From: Oscillatoriales cyanobacterium
Lineage (GTDB): Bacteria; Cyanobacteriota; Cyanobacteriia; CACIAM-69d
Reading direction: 5' to 3'
DNA length: 64,000 bases
Assembly: GCA_004292515.1 (NCBI GenBank)
Contig: RDXB01000040.1
Coordinates: forward strand, 1 to 64,000
Both the position numbers and the translations under genes were made by a program. Numbering within the stretch: the first letter of the stretch is position 1; each line of letters opens with the position of its first letter. This document shows positions 26,221 through 35,750 of the stretch, piece by piece. The notes beneath the pieces are model-generated. The model did no database searches, was not told the origin of the DNA, and worked only from the letters and a program-made list of their open reading frames with translations.

Positions 26221-28824
26221 ATGGCTCCCTGGATCGATCGCGCCCTAGCAGCTCTCAAGCCTTGGGCCAAAGCAACGATCGCCCGATCGCGCCCACAGCC
26301 CGACTGGGTTTGGCTGGTGGGATTGTGGCTGGTGGGGACGGGGATCGATCGGCTCTGGTTTGCCCTCGATCAGTCCGCCCCCGCTTGGGATCAGGCGGAA
26401 TATCTCACGGCTGCCTTGACCTATGGGCAAGCGCTGGAAACAGCCCAATGGTGGTCGGGTGACTGGTGGCGATCGTTCTGGGAGCTGTCGCCGAAAGTGC
26501 CACCCCTAGTGGCGATCGCGACCGTGCCGTTTCTGTGGATCTTTGGCCCCACGGCCGATGCGGCCACCCTGCTCAACTCTGCCTGTGCCGCGCTGTTGTT
26601 GGGATCGGTCTATGCGATCGGGCGGCGACTGTTCGATCGCCCCACGGGTTTGTGGGCGGCGACCCTCTGTTGGCTCATGCCGGGTCTGTGGCGAGTGCGG
26701 CTCGATTACCTGACGGATTTTCCGTTGGTGGCGGTGGTGGCGGCGACCCTGGCCCTGTTGATCCTGTGGGCGACGGGTTGGCGGTGGCCGGGCTGGTCGG
26801 CCCGGCGATCGAGCTGGGTGGGGGCGGTCGGTTTGGGGATTGGGCTAGGGGCAGGCTTGTTGGTCAAGCAACCCTTTATTTTCTTTACCCTGCCGCCGTT
26901 GCTCGCGGTTCTGGGCTGGGCTTTTTGGCGATCGCATTGGCAGCGGGTAGCCCAAGGGATCACCAGCATCCTGATCGCCATCGGGATCGCGGCTCCCTGG
27001 TATCGCACCAATTGGCTGTTTATTTTGAGCGGCGGCAAGCGGGCCACAATCGATTCGGCGATCGCGGAAGGTGATCCCAGCTTGGGATCGATCGACGCTT
27101 GGATCTACTACCTGAAACTCTTTCCACCACATCTCTCCTGGCCAATTTTGGGCATGGCGCTGGCGGGCGGCATCCTCTGGTTTTTGCGCTACCAATCCCA
27201 ATTGGCCTGGGGAAATTTGCCAGTTGATCGCCCGCGCGATCGGCCCCGAGGTTGGGGATGGCTGCTGCTGTTGTGGGTTAGTGCCTACCTCTGCTGTTCC
27301 CTGCTGATTAACAAAGATTGGCGATATGTGCTGCCCTATTGGCCGATCGGGGCGATCGCCTTGGCCCGGGGTTGGCTGGTTTGGCGATCGCGGGGGCGAT
27401 GGACAGCCTTGGGGATCACGGCGGCGGTGATGCTGCTGGGTTGGTTTGGCCCGGCCGGGGCGCTGACGGCGATCGTGCCCGGCCAGGCCCGATCGATTCA
27501 AACCGGGCCATCCTTGCCCCATAGGGCCGTGGTGCAAACCGTGATCGATCGCGCCCCCTGGCTCAATTCCACCATTGGCGTGCTGCCCTCCACCGCTGCC
27601 CTGAATCAGCACAATCTGAACTTCTTTGGCGCGGCCCGGGACTTTCAGGTTTATGGCCGGCAGGTGGGAGCCAACCCGCAAGCCGTGGCCCGGGATGGGC
27701 GATCGCTCGATTGGTATTTGCTGAAAACCGGTGACCAAGGCTCGATGCGCGGCCGAGGTCGCCGCCAGGCCCAAGCCGCCACCGTGGAAACCCTCCGCAG
27801 CAGCCCCGACTTGCAACCCGTTGCCCAATGGCCGCTCCCCGACGGCAGCGAATGGCAACTGCTGGGGCGGCGCTTACCGGCCGTTTCTGTTTCCCTAGAC
27901 AATCGCCCAAATTTGCCGCTCCAGCTCACGGCCCAACTGCCGGAGTCTGCACCACCGGGCCAGCCCCTGCCCGTCAACTATCGGTGGCAAGGCCCAGCCG
28001 CACAACTGCAAGATCATGTGGCCCTGTTGACCTGGCAGCGGGAACCCACGCCCAATCGCCCACCGGGTCGCACCAGTTGGATTGACGATCGGGCGATCGG
28101 TCAGGGGCGGTTGCGGTTGCCCAGCAATCGGCCCGAACAGGGGGTGCGCGTGCTGGATCGATCGGTCATGTTGCCGCCGCCAGATTTGGCCCCCGGTCGC
28201 TATCGGCTCTGGGCCAGCCTGGCCAGCGCCCAGCCACCCGATCGCCGATCGCCCCCGCCGAGGCCGATCCCGATCCCCACCGAGACCACGATCACGATCG
28301 ACCCGGCGGCTCCTGTGCAGCCCGCCCCGGAACTGGCCGGTGTAACCCAATTGCGGCTGTTGGGCTTGGCGATCCGATCGGGGCGATCGGGTTTGGAGCA
28401 AGTCTTCAACACGATCGGGCAAATCAACCAATATGACCCCACCCAGGCCTATGTGAACCAGGCGATCGCCACCCTGGAACTGCGCCTGGCCCAACAGCCC
28501 GATCGACTCGGTTGGCGCTATGGCTTAGGGTTGGCGCAGGTTTTGGCCCGCGACATTCCCGGCGCGATCGCCAGTTTCCAAACCGTGGCCCAGCAAGATC
28601 CCCAAAATCCCTGGGCCCACGGCTATTTGGCCCTCGTGAATCTTTACGACTGGCGCACCAACCCGGCCCAAAGGGCGATCGACCAAGCCTTGGCCCTGGC
28701 TCCCCGCCAAGCGGAGTTTCATTACTTGCAAGCGATCGCCTATTTGCAGCGTTGGCAACTGGGCCGGGCGATCGCTGAATATCGGATCGGCCAAGCCCTC
28801 GAACCGCCCCCAGCACAGGGTTAG
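26221..28824 (+). CDS. Polytopic glycosyltransferase (GT39/PMT-like) with C-terminal TPR domain
   Basis: 867 residues. The N-terminal 470 or so residues hold about ten membrane helices with the PMT-type first-loop acidic motif APAWDQAEYLTAA and the GRRLFDRPTGLWAATLCW segment seen in ArnT/PMT relatives, which use polyprenyl-phosphate sugars at the membrane. A periplasmic-type region (about 480-700) follows, then TPR-like helices (LGWRYGLGLAQVLARDIPGAIASFQTVAQQDPQNPWAHGYLA). The sugar and acceptor are unknown. It starts 120 bp after a terminator and ends before the rpsN promoter region. Confidence 0.78.
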   Translation: MAPWIDRALAALKPWAKATIARSRPQPDWVWLVGLWLVGTGIDRLWFALDQSAPAWDQAEYLTAALTYGQALETAQWWSGDWWRSFWELSPKVPPLVAIATVPFLWIFGPTADAATLLNSACAALLLGSVYAIGRRLFDRPTGLWAATLCWLMPGLWRVRLDYLTDFPLVAVVAATLALLILWATGWRWPGWSARRSSWVGAVGLGIGLGAGLLVKQPFIFFTLPPLLAVLGWAFWRSHWQRVAQGITSILIAIGIAAPWYRTNWLFILSGGKRATIDSAIAEGDPSLGSIDAWIYYLKLFPPHLSWPILGMALAGGILWFLRYQSQLAWGNLPVDRPRDRPRGWGWLLLLWVSAYLCCSLLINKDWRYVLPYWPIGAIALARGWLVWRSRGRWTALGITAAVMLLGWFGPAGALTAIVPGQARSIQTGPSLPHRAVVQTVIDRAPWLNSTIGVLPSTAALNQHNLNFFGAARDFQVYGRQVGANPQAVARDGRSLDWYLLKTGDQGSMRGRGRRQAQAATVETLRSSPDLQPVAQWPLPDGSEWQLLGRRLPAVSVSLDNRPNLPLQLTAQLPESAPPGQPLPVNYRWQGPAAQLQDHVALLTWQREPTPNRPPGRTSWIDDRAIGQGRLRLPSNRPEQGVRVLDRSVMLPPPDLAPGRYRLWASLASAQPPDRRSPPPRPIPIPTETTITIDPAAPVQPAPELAGVTQLRLLGLAIRSGRSGLEQVFNTIGQINQYDPTQAYVNQAIATLELRLAQQPDRLGWRYGLGLAQVLARDIPGAIASFQTVAQQDPQNPWAHGYLALVNLYDWRTNPAQRAIDQALALAPRQAEFHYLQAIAYLQRWQLGRAIAEYRIGQALEPPPAQG

Positions 28825-29014
28825 TCCGGCCGGGGCGATCGGCAGTCGATCAAAAATTTCGCCATTGCCGTACAATAGGATGCTTGCTTACACCCCTAAT
28901 TTTTGCCGCCAAGACCCAGCATCTGTTCAGGGCTGTGCAGTCCAGCGGTCTCAAGCATTAGCCCCTGTCGCACCCCGACAGTCCAACCCTTAGTCACCAA
29001 GCAGAAACACCGCA

Positions 29015-29317
29015 ATGGCTAAAAAGTCCATGGTCGAGCGCGAAAAAAAGCGCGAGCAACTGATTGCGAAGTACGCCGCCAAGCGCGCCGATCTCAAAGA
29101 GCAGTTTGAATCTGCTAAAGATCCGATGGAGAAGCTGGCCCTGCATCGCCAAATCCAGCGCCTGCCCCGCAACAGCGCCCGTAACCGTCATCAAAACCGT
29201 TGCTGGTTGACTGGTCGCCCCCGTGGGTACTACCGCGATTTCGGTCTGTGCCGCAACGCCCTGCGCGATATGGCCCACCAAGGCTTGTTGCCCGGTGTGG
29301 TTAAGTCGAGCTGGTAA
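29015..29317 (+). CDS. rpsN: Small ribosomal subunit protein bS14
   Basis: 100 residues, [17 protein letters not shown] to the conserved [20 protein letters not shown] and ending VVKSSW. It is the zinc-free (C-) form: no CxxC pairs. It binds 16S rRNA in the 30S head. A TACAAT -10-like box at 28871-28876 lies 139 bp upstream. Single-gene unit closed by a strong terminator. Confidence 0.97.
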   Translation: MAKKSMVEREKKREQLIAKYAAKRADLKEQFESAKDPMEKLALHRQIQRLPRNSARNRHQNRCWLTGRPRGYYRDFGLCRNALRDMAHQGLLPGVVKSSW

Positions 29318-29425
29318 GCCCCACCGGCCCTGCCCATGGTCAACATTACCGATCCACGGGCTACCTGGCAGCTTGTCTTGCACTAAAGCCAGCATCAATA
29401 CTCCCAGGATTAATACTCAAAAAAG

Positions 29426-29449
29426 GGGAGCCGATCGGCTCCCTTTTTT
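29426..29449 (+). terminator. Rho-independent-type terminator downstream of rpsN
   Basis: GGGAGCCGATCGGCTCCC, a perfect 18-nt palindrome at 29426-29443, followed by six T. Confidence 0.85.
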
Positions 29450-29606
29450 CAGGCCTGCGTACGCGGGTTTCTGGGCTGATGATTCCCGTAATTTGAGTCA
29501 GAAATGAGATAGACAATGAGACAGGCTGTGGCTTGAAATGCTTTCTGACAGAAGGTTTCACGATCCAATTACTAATCGAAATTACTATAGATCACCAGTT
29601 GGTCAG

Positions 29607-29861
29607 CTAGGTGTTGTAAAGCTCAACCCAACTAGCCCCGTAAAACACTTGCTGCTGTCGGGGTGATGAGTTGTTGTCGATTTGGACATGAGGTTCCGCG
29701 ATCGCCCTGAAGCCCCAGCAACGCTCCATACCCGCCCCCCGGAAAGTCATCCACCCAAAACAATTGCCCGCAGAGACCCCAACCTCTACGGGCAATTTGC
29801 ACAACCAGTTGCTCAGATGTTTGCAAGGATCGCAACTCACTGAGTCAAGCGATCGAGTCAA
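29607..29861 (-). other. Possible degraded coding remnant
   Basis: Two overlapping minus-strand frames (84 and 67 residues) each look protein-like over part of their length: QIARRGWGLCGQLFWVDDFP in one and the last residues QQQVFYGASWVELYNT in the other. A shift between them would fit a decayed gene. No family recognised and no start signal; it fills most of the gap between the rpsN terminator and apcF. Confidence 0.2.
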
Positions 29862-29956
29862 GCAATTGAAATATTGAGATGCCCTGACTGAGAGATCATT
29901 CCAAGACGCTGGAGCAGTCTCAAGGGTCTCAACAGCCAGAGCAAGCTTAGGGATTT

Positions 29957-30466
29957 TTACAGATCCACTTCACCCAGTTCGCGGGTCATGTAGTCAAAGG
30001 GAGCATCCACCACGCTGTCATCCACCCCAGCGGCGGCCACCAACGACTTGGCGATATCCTTCATGATTTGGATGCCGCGCACGGTCGGAGCCGAGGGCAC
30101 ACCCAGGGAGTTGTAGGTTTCGCGTAGGCCGTTCAGCACCCGCTCATCCAACACATCCGCATCCGCCGCCACGATCGCGTAGCTGGCATAGCGCAGGTAG
30201 TAGTCCATATCCCGCAGGCAAGCCGCATAGCGCCGCGTGGTATAGGCATTGCCACCCGGGCGAATCAGCTCGGGCACTTCTTCAAACAAGGCCAAGCCCG
30301 CTTGCTTCACGATGTCTGCGGCATTCGCCGTGACGATCGCTGCTGCCTTGACCCGAGCCTCGCCCGACGCGAAATAGGCCTTGAGGTCGTCAATCGCGTC
30401 GCGATCGAGATAGCGACCCGTAATGTCATAGGTTCTGATTAAAGTCGTCACAGCATCGCGCATCAT
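29957..30466 (-). CDS. apcF: Allophycocyanin beta-18 subunit
   Basis: 169 residues from the ATG at 30466 (or 168 from 30463, MRDAVTTLIRTYD, the usual start). GGGAG lies 8 nt before the first ATG. Bilin-binding Cys in RRYAACLRDMDYYLRYA (about 83) and the N-methylated Asn site PGGNAYTT (about 73) are present; the ending APFDYMTRELGEVDL is diagnostic of the beta-18 linker-associated subunit. It sits in the phycobilisome core next to ApcE and helps pass energy to photosystem II. Alone here, divergent from glnA. Confidence 0.92.
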   Translation of the reverse strand: MMRDAVTTLIRTYDITGRYLDRDAIDDLKAYFASGEARVKAAAIVTANAADIVKQAGLALFEEVPELIRPGGNAYTTRRYAACLRDMDYYLRYASYAIVAADADVLDERVLNGLRETYNSLGVPSAPTVRGIQIMKDIAKSLVAAAGVDDSVVDAPFDYMTRELGEVDL

Positions 30467-30707
30467 GAGCGATTCTCCCAACAGTCTTTATCGAAAGAAA
30501 TATCGACAACAGCCTACATAACGCAGCTATTAGTCTTAAAACTCGTCCAAAATCCAGTGCAATCTTAGGTGTCGTCTAAAACTGCTACAGGCCTTACCGC
30601 GCAACGCATTTTCGCAGCAGCGATCAGGCCGACTCAATCATCGCACACGACAGTCCATCGCCCATAGCCAAACTACTAAGTTTTGTGTCTACGAACCAGT
30701 CAAAATA

Positions 30708-30749
30708 GTAGTTTCTGATACAAAAACCGCCCAACCCTCTCTTTAGGAT
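30708..30749 (+). promoter_or_regulatory. NtcA-activated promoter of glnA
   Basis: GTAGTTTCTGATAC at 30708-30721 is an exact GTA-N8-TAC NtcA site. Exactly 22 nt later TAGGAT (30744-30749) fits the TAN3T -10 box. This spacing is that of class II NtcA-activated promoters, glnA being a classic target. Transcription would start near 30756, leaving a leader of about 130 nt. Confidence 0.9.
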
Positions 30750-30787
30750 GTGACAAATGAGGTGAAATCCCCGATGTAGGTACGCTC

Positions 30788-30843
30788 ATGCAGCGTTCCG
30801 ACCCAGGGATCAGCAGCAGTTACTCGCGGTCAGTGCGCTGCAT
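30788..30843 (+). other. Stem in the glnA leader
   Basis: ATGCAGCG (30788-30795) is fully complementary to CGCTGCAT (30836-30843) with a 40-nt loop. The sequence does not show the conserved bases of the known glnA/glutamine aptamer, so it is noted only as a possible leader structure. Confidence 0.35.
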
Positions 30844-30888
30844 CAACCCTGAAGAGCGCCCCCACAAACAGGTTTAAGGAGTCCGTTC

Positions 30889-32310
30889 ATGACGACTGCC
30901 CAAGATGTCTTGAAAATGATTCAAGACCAAAATATTGAGATGATCGACCTGAAGTTTGTCGATCTTTTCGGGATTTGGCAGCACTGCACCTTTCACCGCA
31001 GCCTGATCGACGAAGAAGCGTTTACCGAAGGCGTGGCCTTCGACGGCTCCAGCATTCGCGGCTGGAAGGGCATCCAAGCTTCCGACATGTCCATGGTGGC
31101 TGACCCTAACACCGCCTGGATGGACCCCTTCATGGAAGTGCCCACCCTGAGCATGGTCTGCTCGATCAAAGAACCCCGTACCGGCGAGTGGTATGACCGC
31201 GACCCCCGCTCGATCGCGGCTCGCGTGTTGGGATATCTCCAAAGCACCGGCATCGGCGACACCGTATATTGCGGTCCCGAACCGGAATTCTTCATCTTTG
31301 ACGATGTTCGCTACGGTCAAAACGAGCGTGAATCGTTCTACCACGTTGATTCGATCGAAGCCCAGTGGAACTCCGGCCGCATCGAAGCCGGCGGCAACTT
31401 GGGGAACAAGATTGGCTACAAGCGCGGCTACTTCCCCGTGGCCCCCAGCGACACCCTGCAAGATATCCGCACGGAAATGCTGCTGACCATGGGTAACTGT
31501 GGCGTGCCGATCGAAAAGCATCACCACGAGGTGGCAACGGCTGGTCAGTGCGAGCTGGGCATGAAGTTCAGCGATCTGATCAGTGCGGCTGACAACGTGT
31601 TGGCTTATAAGTACGTGGTCAAGAATGTGGCCAAGAAGTACGGCAAGACCGTCACCTTCATGCCCAAACCGCTGTTCAACGACAACGGTTCGGGGATGCA
31701 CACCCACATGTCGATCTGGAAGGATGGCCAGCCCCTGTTCTTCAGTCCTGATGGTTATGCCAACTTGAGCAAGATGGCGTTGAACTTCATCGGTGGCTTG
31801 CTGAAGCACGCGCCCGCTGTGTTGGCCTTCACCAACCCCACCCTCAACTCCTACAAGCGCTTGGTGCCGGGCTTTGAAGCGCCGGTGAACCTGGCCTACT
31901 CGGCTGGTAACCGATCGGCTTCGATTCGGATTCCGCTGACTGGCTCGAACCCCAAGGCCAAGCGTCTGGAGTTCCGTTGTCCCGACGCAACCTCGAACCC
32001 TTACCTGGCGTTCTCGGCGATGCTGTTGGCGGGTCTCGACGGGATCAAGAACGAAATCGATCCGGGCGAACCGCTGGATGTGGACATCTACGACCTCAGC
32101 CCCGAAGAACTGAGCAAGGTTCCTTCGACCCCCGGTTCGCTGGAAGGCGCGCTGGAGGCGTTGGATGGCGATCGCAGCTTCTTGACCGATTCGGGCGTGT
32201 TCACCGATGACTTCATCGACAACTGGATCACCTACAAGCTGGATGCGGAAGTGAACCCGATGCGTCTGCGTCCGCACCCCTACGAGTACGCGCTGTACTA
32301 CGATGCCTAA
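30889..32310 (+). CDS. glnA: Glutamine synthetase type I
   Basis: 473 residues, the GSI-beta length. Signatures: [17 protein letters not shown], metal/ATP residues in [23 protein letters not shown] site [41 protein letters not shown] and [20 protein letters not shown]. Combines ammonium and glutamate in the cytosol. AAGGAG at 30876-30881 sits 7 nt before the ATG. Cyanobacterial GSI is usually controlled by GifA/GifB inhibitor proteins (family knowledge); neither is in the window. The NtcA promoter upstream links it to nitrogen status, and glutamate synthase, its partner in the GS-GOGAT cycle, is 9 kb downstream. Confidence 0.98.
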   Translation: MTTAQDVLKMIQDQNIEMIDLKFVDLFGIWQHCTFHRSLIDEEAFTEGVAFDGSSIRGWKGIQASDMSMVADPNTAWMDPFMEVPTLSMVCSIKEPRTGEWYDRDPRSIAARVLGYLQSTGIGDTVYCGPEPEFFIFDDVRYGQNERESFYHVDSIEAQWNSGRIEAGGNLGNKIGYKRGYFPVAPSDTLQDIRTEMLLTMGNCGVPIEKHHHEVATAGQCELGMKFSDLISAADNVLAYKYVVKNVAKKYGKTVTFMPKPLFNDNGSGMHTHMSIWKDGQPLFFSPDGYANLSKMALNFIGGLLKHAPAVLAFTNPTLNSYKRLVPGFEAPVNLAYSAGNRSASIRIPLTGSNPKAKRLEFRCPDATSNPYLAFSAMLLAGLDGIKNEIDPGEPLDVDIYDLSPEELSKVPSTPGSLEGALEALDGDRSFLTDSGVFTDDFIDNWITYKLDAEVNPMRLRPHPYEYALYYDA

Positions 32311-32419
32311 TTTCCAGCCTAATTCCCAAATGGTCTAGGGGGTTGGGTTGTGCTGGGGCCGATCGCCCCGGCCAACCCGATCGGTTGTCTCAGAATCTCA
32401 AAATTCCTGAATTTCAAGA

Positions 32420-32464
32420 AGCGATCGAGTCGTTTGCTGTGACAGCAAGCTTGGCTCGATCGCT
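32420..32464. terminator. Two-tier hairpin downstream of glnA
   Basis: Outer arms AGCGATCGAG (32420-32429) and CTCGATCGCT (32455-32464) pair perfectly; inside, TTGCTG-TGA-CAGCAA forms a second hairpin (32434-32448). No T-run follows, so it may protect the 3' end or stop transcription from both sides. Confidence 0.5.
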
Positions 32465-32469
32465 TGTTC

Positions 32470-32517
32470 ATTCAGGGTGGCTTTTAATTCAGGGTGGCTT
32501 TTAATTCAGGGTGGTTT
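32470..32517. repeat. 17-bp tandem repeat, about three copies
   Basis: ATTCAGGGTGGCTTTTA at 32470 and 32487 and a shortened third at 32504. Between glnA and the convergent metallophosphoesterase gene. Confidence 0.88.
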
Positions 32518-32601
32518 GAGGGCTGGTTTGGATCGATCGAGATGGCCAGCCAGATGGCAAGGGGCGGATCGAAGCTGACGGTTTAACTGCGCCAACGGCC
32601 C

Positions 32602-33738
32602 CTAGGACGACAGGCGAAGGGCGATGTGATTGTCGATGCGGGCGATCGCGCCGGTGGGGTCGATCGCCCCAAACTGCTGGCAATAGTCGCGCACATGGGG
32701 CGGCAAATGCTCGAACTCAAACAGCCGATCGCCATCAGCCACATCGGCCCAAAAATGCCGCAGTTGCGGGGCGAGCTGCTCGGCCTCAGCCCGCGACAAA
32801 CCCAAATCCCCATGCATCAGCAGTTTGATCATGAACGGTGGGCTGCGATCGCCCATCCATTCCCGCGAGGTGGCCAACAAATCATCCCAACCGGGTACAG
32901 CCTTGACCCGGCCCGACTCCACCTCCAGCCAGGTGTGACCCAGGCGATCGCGCCGCAGGGTAGCCAGTCGAAACGGGTGGGGATAGCTGACCAAAGAGCC
33001 GGTGGTGATGTCGTAGAGTCCATCGGCCTCGGCAATATCCTGCACGTGCAAATGGCCCGTAAACACCAGTTGAATGCCCGCCGATCGCAACTTTTGGCGC
33101 AGGGCCGCTGCATCTTGCAACATATAGCGCCGGCCCAGCAGGTTGGTGGACTGTTCTGGCAAGTGCTCGACCACGTTGTGATGCACCATCACCAGGGTCA
33201 AATCGGTGGGCGACAGGGTTGCTAGGGTGCGATCGAGCCAAGCCATTTGCTCTGGGTCGATCGCCCCAATAATTTCCCGCCCATCGGCAGACAATTGGTT
33301 GGAATTTAAGCCAATCAGATTCAATCCCGGCAACGGTTGACAACAGTAGTAGGGCCGGCCCAACTCGTCATAGCCGAAGCCGCGATACTGCTCCACAAAC
33401 TCCGGTAGCGTGGTGATTTGGGGATAGCTTGAGACCGGCGGAAAATCATGATTGCCCGGTACCACATAGACCGGATAGGGCAGTTGCTGTAACCGTTTCA
33501 CCAACCAAGCATGATTGACCGGTTCACCATGCTGGGTCAGATCTCCCGGCAACAACAGAAAGTCTAAGTCCAACAGTTCCAGCCGCTGCAAAATTTGTTC
33601 AAAGGCTGGAATCGATACCTCCACTAAGTGAAATCGGCTGGGATGATCCCAAACGGTCTCGGGCAGGGCAATGTGCAGATCGCTGATGATGGCGAAGCGG
33701 CAGGGGCGATCGGGCCAGGAGGCGATCGAGGAAGACAT
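32602..33738 (-). CDS. Calcineurin-like metallophosphoesterase
   Basis: 378 residues from the ATG at 33738. Metal-binding motifs in order: FAIISDLHIALPE (D-x-H), LLLPGDLTQHGEP (GD), VVPGNHDFPP (GNHD), MVHHNVVEH and FTGHLHVQDI (GHxH). This full set predicts an active binuclear phosphoesterase of the CpdA/YfcE-like superfamily; the substrate (cyclic nucleotide, phospholipid or other) cannot be told. The C-terminal 100 residues (from about VPGWDDLLATSREWMGD) form an extra helical part. Upstream lies a divergent HAD gene. Confidence 0.87.
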   Translation of the reverse strand: MSSSIASWPDRPCRFAIISDLHIALPETVWDHPSRFHLVEVSIPAFEQILQRLELLDLDFLLLPGDLTQHGEPVNHAWLVKRLQQLPYPVYVVPGNHDFPPVSSYPQITTLPEFVEQYRGFGYDELGRPYYCCQPLPGLNLIGLNSNQLSADGREIIGAIDPEQMAWLDRTLATLSPTDLTLVMVHHNVVEHLPEQSTNLLGRRYMLQDAAALRQKLRSAGIQLVFTGHLHVQDIAEADGLYDITTGSLVSYPHPFRLATLRRDRLGHTWLEVESGRVKAVPGWDDLLATSREWMGDRSPPFMIKLLMHGDLGLSRAEAEQLAPQLRHFWADVADGDRLFEFEHLPPHVRDYCQQFGAIDPTGAIARIDNHIALRLSS

Positions 33739-33901
33739 GGCGGGCAGCAGGCGAGTTATGAATCGGCGATCGGCGATCGATCCCCACACACCATCGAGTA
33801 TAGCCCCGGGGTTTGGGGTACAAACGACGATCGATTCGCCTTGATCCGTGATACTGAAAAGATCGCAATCAGTCGATAGTCTTCACGATCCCAACAAGTC
33901 C

Positions 33902-34573
33902 ATGGTTCTCTCTGGCACAACCACTCAGCCCCTGCCGCCCGTGATTTTTTTGGATGCGGTGGGCACGATCTTTGGCGTGGCCGAAAGCGTGGGGCAACAG
34001 TATGCCCGGATGGCGGCCCAACTCTTCGATCTCAGCTTGGACGATCAAGCATTGAATCAAGCCTTCTTCGACTGCTTTGGGGCCGCCGATCCCTGCGTGT
34101 TTCCCGGTGTGCCGCGCGATCGCCTGGCCCAAGCGGAATACGACTGGTGGGAAACCCTGGCCGAGCAAACCTTTCAGCGAGCAGGCCTGTTTGAACAAAT
34201 TCCCGACTTTGCAACCTACTTTGCAGCCCTCTACGATCGCTTTGCCACCGCCGCCCCTTGGTTTGTCTATGACGAAGTGCATGACACCCTCAGCCACTGG
34301 CGAGCCACTGGCATTGAGCTAGGGATCATTTCCAACTTTGATACACGCCTCTATCGGGTGTTAGATGCCCTGGATTTGACCCGCTATTTCAAAAGCTTTA
34401 CCCTTTCGACGGAAGTGGGAGCCGCCAAGCCCGATCGCGCCGTATTTGCCGCCGCCCTGGCCCAGCATCGTTGCGCGCCCCACGAGGCTTGGCACATTGG
34501 CGACAGCCTCGAAGATGACTATCGAGGAGCCACAGCAGCCGGATTGCGGGCCCTGTGGCTGAACCGGCCATAG
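33902..34573 (+). CDS. HAD-superfamily hydrolase (subfamily IA)
   Basis: 223 residues from ATG 33902. Motif I reads VIFLDAVGTIFG: the first Asp is kept but the second catalytic Asp is replaced by Val (DAVGT instead of DxDGT), as also seen in HDHD3-like and dehalogenase-type members. Motif II IISNFDTRL, motif III Lys in GAAKPDRAVF, motif IV HIGDSLEDDYRGA are clear. Activity on a phosphate ester is uncertain because of the motif I change. A 15-bp imperfect duplication around ATTGGGTTGTAGC follows before thrB. Confidence 0.82.
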   Translation: MVLSGTTTQPLPPVIFLDAVGTIFGVAESVGQQYARMAAQLFDLSLDDQALNQAFFDCFGAADPCVFPGVPRDRLAQAEYDWWETLAEQTFQRAGLFEQIPDFATYFAALYDRFATAAPWFVYDEVHDTLSHWRATGIELGIISNFDTRLYRVLDALDLTRYFKSFTLSTEVGAAKPDRAVFAAALAQHRCAPHEAWHIGDSLEDDYRGATAAGLRALWLNRP

Positions 34574-34681
34574 CGCATTGGGTTGTAGCACATTGGGTTA
34601 TAGCGCGTCGTAAAGTGTAGTGGCTCTGGGGCGTGGTCAAGTCCTGCATACACACCGCGCCCAACTGTTCTCGATCGCCCT

Positions 34682-35599
34682 ATGACTTCTTCCCTCAACA
34701 CCTGCACCCTCACCGTTCCCGCCACCACCGCCAACCTCGGCCCCGGTTTCGACTGCTTGGGGGCAGCCCTGGCGCTTTATAACGAATTTTGCTTCACCCG
34801 GATCGAGTCGGGCTTGGAAATTATCCCCAACGGCACGGAGGCCGATCGCGTCTCCCGCGATGAAACCAACCTGGCCTATCGCGCCTATTGCCAGGTGTTT
34901 GCCCAGGTGGGAGAAACACCCTACCCCGTGCGGCTGGAAATTAACCTGGGTGTGCCCTTAGCGCGGGGGCTGGGCAGCTCGGCCACGGCGATCGCGGCGG
35001 GCATTGCCGGGGCCAACTATTTGTTAGGTGGGGCTTTGTCGCCGGCCCAGATTTTGGCTTTGGGCGTGACGATCGAAGGGCATCCCGACAACATTGTGCC
35101 GGCCTTGCTGGGGGGCTGTCGGTTGGCGGCCGATCGCGACGGGGTTTGGAGCCAATGCGAAGTCCCCTGGCACAGTTCAATCCAGCCGGTGATCGCTGTG
35201 CCCAACTTTGAACTCTCCACCGAAGAAGCCCGCCGCGTCCTGCCCGAAAGCTATTCGCGGGCCGATGCGATTTTCAACACAGCGCACCTGGGCTTGCTGT
35301 TGCGAGGCATTAATGAAGGGCGTGGCGACTGGCTGCAAACGGCCATGCAAGATCGAATCCACCAGCCCTACCGCAAGGCCCTGATTCCCGGTTTTGAGGC
35401 AGTGCGATCGGCCGCGATCGCCGCAGGGGCCTATGAATTGGTGATCAGCGGTGCGGGGCCGACCCTGTTGGCCTTGGCCCATCGCGACCAAGCCGCCGCC
35501 GTGGGTGAGGCGATGCAAACCGCTTGGACGGCGGCCGGGGTGGGCGCGGTCGCTGGCCCCGTGGACTTGGATGTGCAGGGAACGCGCCTGCAAGTTTAG
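34682..35599 (+). CDS. thrB: Homoserine kinase
   Basis: 305 residues of the GHMP kinase family. TVPATTANLGPGFDCLGAAL at the N-terminus, the ATP loop VPLARGLGSSATAIAAGIAG and the C-terminal GAGPTLLALA are all typical. It phosphorylates homoserine for threonine synthesis in the cytosol. No thrC or hom is adjacent. Curiously a threonine tRNA lies 1.1 kb downstream, probably by chance. Confidence 0.95.
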   Translation: MTSSLNTCTLTVPATTANLGPGFDCLGAALALYNEFCFTRIESGLEIIPNGTEADRVSRDETNLAYRAYCQVFAQVGETPYPVRLEINLGVPLARGLGSSATAIAAGIAGANYLLGGALSPAQILALGVTIEGHPDNIVPALLGGCRLAADRDGVWSQCEVPWHSSIQPVIAVPNFELSTEEARRVLPESYSRADAIFNTAHLGLLLRGINEGRGDWLQTAMQDRIHQPYRKALIPGFEAVRSAAIAAGAYELVISGAGPTLLALAHRDQAAAVGEAMQTAWTAAGVGAVAGPVDLDVQGTRLQV

Positions 35600-35652
35600 A
35601 AGCGCGGCTGCCTTAATTCACTGGGTCAACGTTGCGAGTCAGTCCTCGTAAC

Positions 35653-35670
35653 AAGGGGCTTAAGCCCCTT
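35653..35670. repeat. 18-bp palindrome AAGGGGCTTAAGCCCCTT
   Basis: Perfect copy with AACAAG before and GCTGCCTAACAATC after, which is the flank of the palindrome family read on the opposite strand. Lies between thrB and the ribokinase gene. Confidence 0.85.
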
Positions 35671-35750
35671 GCTGCCTAACAATCTGGCAATGACAACAGT
35701 CGTTTGCACTGACTTATCTAAATAAGTTTGCTGTGCTACTAGGAGCGATC

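Noticed and set aside
30756-30888. Glutamine riboswitch in the glnA leader
   Set aside because: The conserved bases of the known aptamer were not found.
30874-32277. 467-codon open frame antisense to glnA
   Set aside because: Typical shadow frame of a high-GC gene; glnA on the other strand is unambiguous.
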